Shown: piece after piece, positions 1-6,300 of the stretch
Position numbering within the stretch: position 1 is the stretch's first letter
How the letters are laid out: each line of letters begins with the position of its first letter
NCBI GenBank assembly: GCA_028278755.1
Contig: JAPYOI010000339.1
Location: 1-6,978 of the forward strand
DNA: 6,978 bases
Direction: 5' to 3'
Source: Poriferisodalis multihospitum
GTDB lineage: Bacteria; Actinomycetota; Acidimicrobiia; Acidimicrobiales; Poriferisodalaceae
Position numbers and translations under genes: made by a program
Notes under the pieces: model-generated
What the model saw: only the letters and a program-made list of their open reading frames with translations
Told to the model about the DNA's origin: nothing
The model's database searches: none

Positions 1-366
1 GCACGGCGCCGATGCTTGGGCACCGTGGCCGGCTCGAACGTGCCCGCCCGGTCACGAGGCACCCGAAGATCGACCTCGCCGATCTCGGTCGTCACCCGCT
101 TGGGGGTCGTCCCGTTGCGAGAGTTGCCCGACCCGCGGCCCTCCGGAGCATGGCGCTCGTAGCCGAGATGCTCGGTCATCTCGACCTCGAGGCCCGTCTG
201 GAGCACCTGGCGCACCAGCCCGGTCAACAGACCGCCGTCGCCGGTCAGCACCCGCGCCCTCAGCGCGCGCCTGAGCAACCAGCCGCTCAGCCCATTCGGC
301 CATCGCCGCCTCACCGGCAGCCTCGCTCGCCGACACAGCCGGCATGTCAAGATCAGTCACAGACAT
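1..366 (-). pseudogene. IS256-family transposase, N-terminal part, frameshifted and cut by window edge
   Basis: Mutator/IS256-type transposases move their element by a DDE-mediated cut-and-paste reaction. Read on the minus strand from the ATG at 364-366, the first frame begins MSVTDLDMPAVSASEA and runs to about QARAEG. The family sequence then continues in another frame: LTGDGGLLTGLVRQVL, EVEMTEHLGYERH, GSGNSRNGTTPKRV, GEVDLRVPRDRAGTFEP. This is the usual N-terminal region of IS256 transposases (T-E-H-L-G-Y, G-N-x-R-N-G, V-P-R-D-R-x-G-T-F-E-P). Removing one base from the GGG run at 251-253 joins the two frames as ...AEGAVLTGDGG, so a single-base insertion explains the break. IS256 transposases are normally one uninterrupted frame, so this copy is probably dead unless the extra base is a sequencing error. 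The DDE residues lie beyond base 1 and cannot be judged. Identification is secure; the inactivation call is less so. Confidence 0.88.
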
Positions 367-414
367 GATCCTCCCCGGCCCACAGCACCCAGCCAAGGAC
401 CCTCAGACCACATC

Positions 415-445
415 CGGATACACAAAATTCCCGAGTGTCACTGTC
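415..445. repeat. Candidate terminal inverted repeat of the IS256-family element
   Basis: The stretch holding CACAAAATTCCCGAGTGTCAC (421-441) is locally AT-rich in GC-rich surroundings. It lies 50-80 bp outside the transposase start, where IS256 ends are found. The partner repeat is not in the window, so this rests on position and resemblance only. Confidence 0.35.
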
Positions 446-563
446 GGGTTTGCCGGGGCTCTCAGCCAGGGGGTTACGGTCCGGTCCCATGCTCGGCGGC
501 GACTCCACAAAATACTGGCCTGGTGCCTGTTGATTGACCTGTCGCGTCGAGTGTGGGGCAGGC
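446..563. other. Intergenic DNA between the IS end and the coiled-coil gene
   Basis: These 118 bases separate the presumed IS boundary from the start of the membrane/coiled-coil gene and should hold that gene's promoter. A TTGACC hexamer (534-539) resembles a -35 box, but no convincing -10 element follows at 16-18 bp. An 8-base match, CACAAAAT (506-513), repeats part of the IS end at 421-428 and may be chance. I see no RNA gene here. Confidence 0.4.
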
Positions 564-977
564 ATGGCTTCCATCGACACCGTGACCGACAGCGGCGAGA
601 TGCAGGCCGCCGAGTCTGAGCCGACTCGACCCGCCGCGCCGACCGCTGCCGCCGCGCCTGTTCACCAGCCCGGTGCCGCCCAGTTGCGCACCATGACGCT
701 CGTCGTCACCGCCTTCGGCGGCATCATCACTGCGCTGCTCGGCGGCATGTTCATCTTCATGGTCTCCGCGATCGACGGATTGCGCACCGAGATCGGCAGC
801 CTCCGCGCCGAGATGCACGCGGAGATCGGCAGCCTCCGAAACGACATGAACCGCGGGTTCGACCGAGTCGACGCCGTGCTGTTGGATCACACTGACCGGC
901 TGGCGCGGATCGAGACGACACTCGACATCAGCGGTCGGCCCGTCAGCGGTGAGGCCAGCACGCTCAGCGACCCATAG
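564..977 (+). CDS. Hypothetical membrane-anchored coiled-coil protein
   Basis: This encodes 137 residues from the ATG at 564. A TTG at 534 could extend it by 10 residues, but the ATG follows a GGGGCAGG purine-rich stretch and is preferred. Residues 1-43 are polar and rich in Ala, Pro and Thr, probably disordered. Residues about 45-69 form one strong transmembrane helix (TLVVTAFGGIITALLGGMFI...). Residues 70-122 form a charged helix with coiled-coil character: IDGLRTEIGSLRAEMHAEIG, then RNDMNRGFDRVDAVLLDHTDRLARIE. The unit EIGSLR occurs at 76-81 and 87-92, an 11-residue (hendecad) repeat. No catalytic motif is visible. The layout suggests a membrane-tethered oligomer or spacer; I do not recognise a named family. 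Convergent with the metallophosphoesterase gene and next to an IS end. The frame is probably real, given the clean helix/coil design; the function is unknown. Confidence 0.7.
   Translation: MASIDTVTDSGEMQAAESEPTRPAAPTAAAAPVHQPGAAQLRTMTLVVTAFGGIITALLGGMFIFMVSAIDGLRTEIGSLRAEMHAEIGSLRNDMNRGFDRVDAVLLDHTDRLARIETTLDISGRPVSGEASTLSDP
789..838 (+). repeat. Two copies of a 17-bp direct repeat, 33-bp period, inside the coiled-coil gene
   Basis: GAGATCGGCAGCCTCCG occurs exactly at 789-805 and again at 822-838. The 33-base period equals 11 codons, so the reading frame is kept and the protein gains one hendecad of coiled coil. It looks like an in-frame tandem duplication whose flanks have since diverged. 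Confidence 0.85.
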
Positions 978-1013
978 GCCGGCGTTCTCGCGCTACCGCG
1001 CCCAGAATGAACA

Positions 1014-1039
1014 CTGCTGTGGGAACGGTCCCGCAGCGG
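1014..1039. terminator. Hairpin between convergent genes, probable bidirectional terminator
   Basis: Bases 1014-1024 pair with 1029-1039 around the 4-base loop ACGG. This gives an 11-bp stem with two T-G wobbles and a core of GCTG-T-GGGA against TCCC-G-CAGC. It lies in the 75-bp gap between two genes that run into each other (stops at 977 and 1053). No T-run follows on either strand, which is common for terminators in GC-rich actinobacteria. The structure is seen directly; its role is inferred from position. Confidence 0.6.
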
Positions 1040-1052
1040 AGCGACGAACGGT

Positions 1053-1907
1053 CTATGCGGCGCCGCCGCGGAAGTAGTCGGCGATGGCGTCGGGCGTGTT
1101 GGTGCGGGGCCATTGGGGGTCTTCGGCGAAATGGACGGTGCTGTGCACGGTGCCGTTGTCGTGGAATCGGTAGGTGCGGTAGCCGGGCGGCAGCCAGGTC
1201 CATGCTGTGGTGTCGACGTTGATGGTGAGCGAGGGGCACAGGTACAGCGGCCGTCCGCCGACGGTGTGTTCGATGTCGGTGTGCACGTGTCCGGCGCTGA
1301 CGCCGCGGATGCGCTGGTGGGACTCAACGAGCCGGACCACTTCGTCGGTGAAGTCCGGGTTGGAGAACGCGGCGGTGTCGCCTGTCATGGCCGGAGGGTG
1401 GTGCATCCACAGCCACACGTGGTCGGCCGCCGATGATGCGATCTCGCTGGCAGCGAAGTCCATCTCGCCTGGTCCGAGACGGCCGTTGCTCTCCCGGCGC
1501 GTGCGATAGTCGACCGGACGCCCGTCTGCGTCGAGCCCTTTGCCCTCGTAGTTGCTGTCGAGGAACACGAACAGCCAGTTGCCGGCTTCGAGCGTCCGAT
1601 CCGCTGACAGCCCGGTGCGGTCGGCGAACGCCCGGAAGGGCTCCTCCTGGTCGTGGTTGCCGGGCAGCACGACCAGCGGCGTCGGCACGTCGCCGAGCCG
1701 TTGGGCAGCGACGTCGTACTCCGCAGGCGTGCCATTGTCGGCGATGTCGCCGGTGACGATCGTCAGGTCCCCGACGATGCTGGGGTCGCCGTAGGCATCG
1801 GCCGCAACCCGTGCCCACGCCTCATCGGTGTCATACCCGAGGCCGTGGTGGCTGCGGTGGCCCGGCGTCGAGAAATGTGTGTCGCTGAACTGGGTGACCG
1901 CCAGCAT
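1053..1907 (-). CDS. Metallophosphoesterase, class III cyclic-nucleotide phosphodiesterase-like (CpdA/Icc type)
   Basis: This 284-residue calcineurin-like phosphoesterase has all the usual metal and active-site blocks. They are D-T-H (9-11, in QFSDTHFS), G-D-I-A-D (53-57), G-N-H-D (83-86), H-H-P-P (169-172) and G-H-V-H (206-209). The blocks and their spacing match the family that includes E. coli CpdA and mycobacterial Rv0805, two-metal enzymes acting on cAMP or other phosphodiesters. The true substrate cannot be read from sequence; Rv0805 itself prefers 2',3'-cyclic nucleotides. No signal peptide is seen, so it is probably cytosolic. The frame stays open to 2003, but that would overlap the upstream hydrolase by 91 bp, and the family fold begins at MLAVTQFSDTH, so I start at 1907. 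It begins 5 bp after the hydrolase stop codon, implying cotranscription and perhaps translational coupling, since the ribosome-binding site is weak. Confidence 0.88.
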   Translation of the reverse strand: MLAVTQFSDTHFSTPGHRSHHGLGYDTDEAWARVAADAYGDPSIVGDLTIVTGDIADNGTPAEYDVAAQRLGDVPTPLVVLPGNHDQEEPFRAFADRTGLSADRTLEAGNWLFVFLDSNYEGKGLDADGRPVDYRTRRESNGRLGPGEMDFAASEIASSAADHVWLWMHHPPAMTGDTAAFSNPDFTDEVVRLVESHQRIRGVSAGHVHTDIEHTVGGRPLYLCPSLTINVDTTAWTWLPPGYRTYRFHDNGTVHSTVHFAEDPQWPRTNTPDAIADYFRGGAA

Positions 1908-1912
1908 CGGGG

Positions 1913-2626
1913 CTACCCGATGGTGTCTCGGAGGAACGCGGCCATCGAGTCCCAGCTGGCGAGATCTGCTGCCTCGTCGTAGGCAATGCCGGGAACGCCC
2001 CACGCGTCCGCGGCCGCATTGGTGAAGCTGTGCCCCGCGCCGGGGTAGATCTCGACGGTGCAGTCCACGCCAGACGCGCTCATGTCGTCGCGGAACGCGT
2101 CCACATGCTCCTGGGGGATCAGCGGGTCAGCATCGCCGACCGCGACCAGCACCCTGCCCGAAATGCTCGACGACGATCCCGCCTCGGACATCTCCAATCC
2201 CGAGTGGAGCCCCACCGTGGCTCGCAGATCGGCACCTGCCCGGGCAAGCTCGAGCGCCATCGTGCCGCCGAAGCAATAGCCGATCGCAGCGACGCGGCCG
2301 GTGTCGACCGAAGGCTGCCCGACCAACGCCTCCAAGCCTGCCCGAGCCACCGTGAGGAGCTGCTCGTAATCGTCGCGCAGCTCCAACAGCCGGGCGAGAT
2401 AGGCGTCTGGCCCCAGGATCGCGGCACCGCCGTGGTAGTCGAGCGCGAGCGCCACGAACCCCAGCTCATCGGCGATGCGATCCGCCCGCCCGCGGACATG
2501 GTCGTCCTGGCCCGGGCCCTCATGGCACACCAGCACCGCCCCATGCGGACCCGGCGACGAAGGAACCGCCAGATGGCCGACCGCCGCGAGGTCTCCTGCT
2601 TGGTACTCGAACTTGCTCGAAGGCAT
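1913..2626 (-). CDS. Dienelactone hydrolase family protein
   Basis: This 237-residue alpha/beta hydrolase matches the dienelactone hydrolase family in length (about 230-240) and motifs. The nucleophile is Cys118 in G-Y-C-F-G-G, the acid Asp167 in G-D-A-D-P-L-I-P, and the base His199 in G-A-G-H-S-F. Glu36 in C-H-E-G-P-G is at the place where the family has a Glu that steers the cysteine. The family hydrolyses lactones or esters; the founding member opens dienelactone in chlorocatechol breakdown, but most actinobacterial paralogues have no known substrate and no catechol genes are nearby here. The frame opens with GTG at 2629 followed at once by ATG at 2626. AGGAG at 2633-2637 lies 6 nt from the ATG and only 3 nt from the GTG, so the ATG is chosen. 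It is the first gene of a probable pair with the metallophosphoesterase; an inverted repeat upstream may be its operator. Confidence 0.9.
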   Translation of the reverse strand: MPSSKFEYQAGDLAAVGHLAVPSSPGPHGAVLVCHEGPGQDDHVRGRADRIADELGFVALALDYHGGAAILGPDAYLARLLELRDDYEQLLTVARAGLEALVGQPSVDTGRVAAIGYCFGGTMALELARAGADLRATVGLHSGLEMSEAGSSSSISGRVLVAVGDADPLIPQEHVDAFRDDMSASGVDCTVEIYPGAGHSFTNAAADAWGVPGIAYDEAADLASWDSMAAFLRDTIG

Positions 2627-2632
2627 CACGGA

Positions 2633-2637
2633 CTCCT
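2633..2637 (-). promoter_or_regulatory. Ribosome-binding site deciding the hydrolase start
   Basis: The minus strand reads AGGAG followed by TCCGTG and then ATG. The 6-nt spacing favours the ATG at 2626 over the adjoining GTG at 2629. Confidence 0.7.
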
Positions 2638-2664
2638 GTCGTCGCCTGTACGTGCGGGAGCGAT

Positions 2665-2683
2665 GTTACGGCATGACCGTAAC
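2665..2683. promoter_or_regulatory. Perfect 7-bp inverted repeat with 5-nt spacer, candidate operator
   Basis: GTTACGG-CATGA-CCGTAAC is a perfect 19-nt inverted repeat 38 bp upstream of the hydrolase start, in the 76-bp gap after the membrane-protein gene. No T-run follows it on the minus strand, so a terminator for the membrane-protein gene is less likely than a repressor site. Its size and TTAC...GTAA arms fit operators of TetR-family regulators. The right-hand arm in minus-strand reading contains TAACAT, a possible -10 box, so a bound dimer would block it. No regulator gene is in the window. The repeat is certain; its function is inferred. Confidence 0.5.
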
Positions 2684-2702
2684 GCCGCTGCGTGCATCCG
2701 TC

Positions 2703-3245
2703 TCAGATCGCCGCTGCCGAGGCGCCCGCCTTGTCGGCACGCCTGGTGACTGCCAGCGTGACGACAGCCGCCACGCTGCCCAACAGCAAGACCCACTTCG
2801 CCCAGAAGGCCGCCTGCAAGACTCCGATCAGCCACCCGCTCGGATCGACCGCAGCGTCGCTCACCGGCCCGTCGAGGTCGACGCCGCCCATGCCCAACTG
2901 CAGCATCGCGTTCTCGGTCTGATCCGAGACCACTGCCGCGACCAGCACCATCCGGCCCACCGCAGCCACTCGCTGACTCCTCGGTTTCGGGTCGTCGCCT
3001 CGGAGCACTGCCAGCAGCCCGCCCAAGAACATCCCGTAGCCCGGGACGATGAGAACGATGTCGGCCCACGACGCCCACCGCACCTGGTTGCCCTGCTCGT
3101 GGGCCAGCGTCGCGAACTCCTCCGACGACGTGGCGGCCTGGATGCTGTCCACGCCGCCCCACGCATTGCTCACGACCAGCCCGACAATGGCCAGCAGCAG
3201 GCCCGCCGCCGACACGACTGCGGGGCGCGACCACCGCTTCCTCAT
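2703..3245 (-). CDS. Hypothetical membrane protein with four predicted helices
   Basis: This encodes 180 residues. Hydrophobic segments are at about 9-27 (AVVSAAGLLLAIVGLVVS), 60-81 (WADIVLIVPGYGMFLGGLLA), 93-118 and 138-166 (ending AKWVLLLGSVAAVVTLAV). The basic start MRKRWSR and the Arg/Lys-rich 82-92 loop suggest cytoplasmic termini by the positive-inside rule. The loop after helix 1 (28-59) and that between helices 3 and 4 (120-137, acidic, GGVDLDGPVSDAAVD) would then be outside. Helix 3 carries a polar D-Q-T-E-N motif (108-112), unusual within a membrane span. A D-x-x-E-N motif of this sort recurs in small four-helix proteins of unknown function, as far as I recall. GGGAG at 3253-3257, 7 nt before the ATG, supports the start. 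It runs with dnaE2 (120 bp upstream) and the hydrolase (76 bp downstream); cotranscription is possible but not indicated. Confidence 0.75.
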   Translation of the reverse strand: MRKRWSRPAVVSAAGLLLAIVGLVVSNAWGGVDSIQAATSSEEFATLAHEQGNQVRWASWADIVLIVPGYGMFLGGLLAVLRGDDPKPRSQRVAAVGRMVLVAAVVSDQTENAMLQLGMGGVDLDGPVSDAAVDPSGWLIGVLQAAFWAKWVLLLGSVAAVVTLAVTRRADKAGASAAAI

Positions 3246-3365
3246 GAGCTATCTCCCGAATCGGATCCGTCAATCGAGCACGGCGATGGTACCACCGGCC
3301 ACACCGCGGCAATCCAACGGTGACACTCGGAACGTCTGTGCCGGCTCAAGCTGACAGGCCTGGTC
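3246..3365. other. Intergenic DNA between dnaE2 and the membrane-protein gene
   Basis: This gap separates two genes read on the minus strand. It holds a minus-strand TTGACG (3273-3268) that resembles a -35 box, but no fitting -10 before the start codon, and a short palindrome TGGTACCA at 3287-3294. I find no strong terminator hairpin after dnaE2, so read-through into the membrane-protein gene cannot be excluded. Confidence 0.35.
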
Positions 3366-6300
3366 TCAGCGGAAGTCTCGGCTCGTCACCGAGGCAGGCA
3401 CATCGAGAGCTTCGATTCTCTCGGCGATCACGTTCGCCACGTTCTCACTGCGCTCGAGACGGCCTGACACCATCAGCACGGGCATGTCGCGTGCAACCGA
3501 GCGATACCGCTGCCAGCATCCCCGCGACACCACCACATTCACCAGACCCGTCTCGTCCTCAAGATTCAGGAACGTCGTGCCGCCGGCCGTCATGGGACGC
3601 TGACGATGCGTCACCAAGCCGGCAACGCGAACCTTCCCGACAGAGCAGGTCAGCAGTTCAGCGGCGGTGCGAACCCCTGCCGCAGCCAGCTCGGTCCGCA
3701 AGAACTTCGTCGGATGCCCGAGGGGAGCTACCCCGGAGGCCCACAGGTCCGCGGCAGCGGTCTCGGTCGCCGACATGTCCCTCAGCAGCGGCGGCTCTGC
3801 ACCGGTCACCACCCCCGAGAGCCTGTCCGAGCCTCCCTGATGCACAGCCCCAGCCGCCCACAGTGCCTCGCGCCGTGACAGCCCGAAGCAGTCGAATGCT
3901 CCCGCGGTGGCCAGCGCCTCCAGCGCCTGCAAGCCGGTGCCGGTCCGGCAGTACAGGTCCTCCATGCCGCGGTACGGGCCGCCGACAGCAGCCTGCTCGG
4001 CAATCCGCCCGGCAAGGTCGTCGCTGACCTCCCGCACCGATGACAGCCCGAGCCTCACTGCCACCCCGCCGGTGGAGTTCTCGCACGGCTCCAGTGTGGC
4101 GGCCTCGGCGGATGCATTGACACACGGCGTGCGAACCACCACGTCATGGCGGCGAGCGTCCTGGCACAGCGAATGCGGGGAATAGAACCCCATGGGCTGC
4201 GCTTTCAGCAACGCCGCGCAGAACGCCGCCGGGTAATGCAGCTTGATCCACGACGACGCATACACCAAGTAGGCGAACGACACCGAATGGCTCTCGGGAA
4301 AGCCGTAGTCGGCGAAGGCGACCATCTTGTCCCAGATCCGCTCGGCCACGTCGCCGACCAGCCCCCGGGAGGCCATGCCGCTGAACAGGCGCTCGCGCAG
4401 GCGGTCCATCCGCTCGCGGGACCGCTTGGAGCCCATGGCCTGGCGCAGCTCGTCGGCCTCGGCGGGCGTGAACCCGGCGACGTCGATGGCTATCTGCATG
4501 AGCTGCTCCTGGAACAGCGGGATGCCCAGCGTCTTTTTCAGCGAGTTCTCGAGCAGCGGGTGCAAGTAGGTGACCGGCTCTTCACCGTTGCGCCGCCGGA
4601 TGTACGGGTGCACCGAACCGCCCTGGATGGGACCGGGGCGGATGAGCGCCACTTCCACCACCAAGTCGTAGAAGCGGCGGGGGCGCAGCCGCGGCAGGGT
4701 GGCCATCTGGGCGCGTGACTCCACCTGGAACACGCCGATGCTGTCGGCGCGGCAGAGCATCTCGTAGACCTCGTCTTCTTGGGGCAGCGTCCCGATGTCC
4801 ACTTCGACGCCGTGTGCCTCGGCAATCAGGTCGACGGCGTAGTGCAGGGCCGACAGCATCCCCAGCCCCAGCAGGTCGAACTTCACCAGCCCGATCGCTG
4901 CGCAGTCGTCCTTGTCCCACTGCAGCACCGAGCGGTCGGCTTTGGCCGCCCATTCGATGGGGCAGACGTGCGTCACCGGCCGGTCGCAGATCACCATGCC
5001 GCCCGTGTGGATGCCGAGGTGGCGCGGCGCCCCCTCGAGCGCAGCAGCCAGCTCTGCCACGTCGGCGGGAATGCCGGCCTCGTCGTGCTGTGACTGGCCG
5101 GGGCCCGACGGGCTGGAGCCGTTGCCTGTCGGCTCAGGCCCTGCATCGCGCCAGTCGCGTGCACGGGACCGGCCTGCCCGATGGGGCTGGGCCGCGGACC
5201 CGTTCGAGGCGCCGTTCGAGGTGGGCAGCGGGCTGTACCTGTCGAGCGACTTCGACCAGGCATCGGCTTGGCCGGGCTCCCAACCCAGGGCCCGGGCCAT
5301 GTCACGCACCGACGAGCGCGCTCGGTAGGTGATGACGTTCGCTACCTGCGCTGTGTGGGTGCGGCCATAGCGCTCGTACACGTACTGGATGGCTTCCTCG
5401 CGGCGACCGCTCTCGATGTCGATGTCGATGTCGGGCGGCCCGTCGCGCTCGGGCGACAGGAAGCGCTCGAACAGCAGCCCCAGCGCGACCGAGTCGACAT
5501 TGGTGATGCCGAGCGAGTAGCAGACCGCCGAGTTCGCGGCTGAGCCGCGGCCCTGGCAATAGATCTCGTTGTCGTGGCAGAACCGCACGATGTCGTACAC
5601 CACCAAGAAGTAGCCGGCGAAGCCGAGCTGGTCGATGAGGTCGAGCTCGTGGCGGATCTGCGCCCAAGCGCCCGGCACCCGCTCGGCTTCTGGAGGGCCG
5701 TACCGGTCCAGCGCACCGCGGGTGATGAGATGCCGCAGGTACGACATCTCGTCATGACCGTCGGGACAGGGGTACGGCGGCAGGTTGGGAGCGACCAGCG
5801 ACAGATCGAATGCGCAGTCGCGGCCGAGCTGCGCAGCAGCACCCACTACGCTCGGCCAGCGGGCGAACCGGCGGGCCTGCTCGGCGCCTGATCGCAGGTG
5901 TGCAGTGGCTGCTGGCGGCAGCCAGCCGTCCAGCTCTCCGAGGCTGCGCTGGGCGCGCACCGCGGCCACAGCAGTGGCCAGCCGCCGACCGGCGGGGGTG
6001 GCGTAGTGGACACCGTTGGTGCAGATCGGCTCGACGCCGGCCCGCACCGCCAGCGCGGCCAGTGCGTCGTTGCGCTCGCTGTCGAGCGGGTCGCCGTGAT
6101 CCCACAGCTCGACGAAGACGTTGTGACGGCCGGCGGCTTCGACGAGGCGGCCGAGCTGGGCGGCTGCGGCGCGCGGCCCGCCGTCGTGCCTCCCTGACAT
6201 GAGCGCTGCGGGGACAGCACCCTTGCGGTGCCCGGTGAGGATCGCCCATTCGTCGCGATACGCCGCTGCTGCTGCGAGGAATTCGCCGGTGCTCAAGCGC

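Larger units (their letters stand above)
1..445 (-). mobile_element. Partial IS256-family insertion sequence (transposase 5' end and outer end)
   Basis: The transposase start at 366 is followed outward by about 80 bp of non-coding DNA. This contains an AT-richer stretch, GATACACAAAATTCCCGAG at about 417-435, then TGTCACTGTC to about 445. An end of the form 'gtgtcccg-aattttgtgta' (minus-strand reading here: CACTCGGGAATTTTGTGTAT) resembles terminal inverted repeats of many actinobacterial IS256-family elements. I therefore place the outer boundary at about 440-445. The other end and the 8-9 bp target duplication lie outside the window, so the exact boundary is an inference. Confidence 0.5.

Noticed and set aside
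12..368. Plus-strand frame of 118 residues at the left edge
   Set aside because: It is antisense to the IS256 transposase, whose conserved blocks are clear on the minus strand.
506..513. CACAAAAT repeated from the IS end at 421-428
   Set aside because: Eight bases are too few to call a second terminal repeat; the flanking bases do not match.
1908..2003. N-terminal extension of the metallophosphoesterase up to 2003
   Set aside because: It would overlap the hydrolase by 91 bp, is Arg-rich and lies before the start of the family fold at MLAVTQFSDTH.
2030..3323. Long plus-strand frames at 2030-2749 and 2475-3323
   Set aside because: They lie antisense to the hydrolase and membrane-protein genes, read as His/Arg-rich nonsense and show no family features.
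3320..3332. GTGACACTCGG near 3320 resembling part of the IS256-like end at about 430-443
   Set aside because: Only about 11 bases match, with no transposase remnant nearby; it fits chance and does not support a second IS end.
5199..5223. Repeated CGTTCGAGG looking like half SOS boxes within dnaE2
   Set aside because: The GAAC/GTTC spacing and orientation do not fit a LexA box; it is the coding repeat for SNGASNG in the linker.
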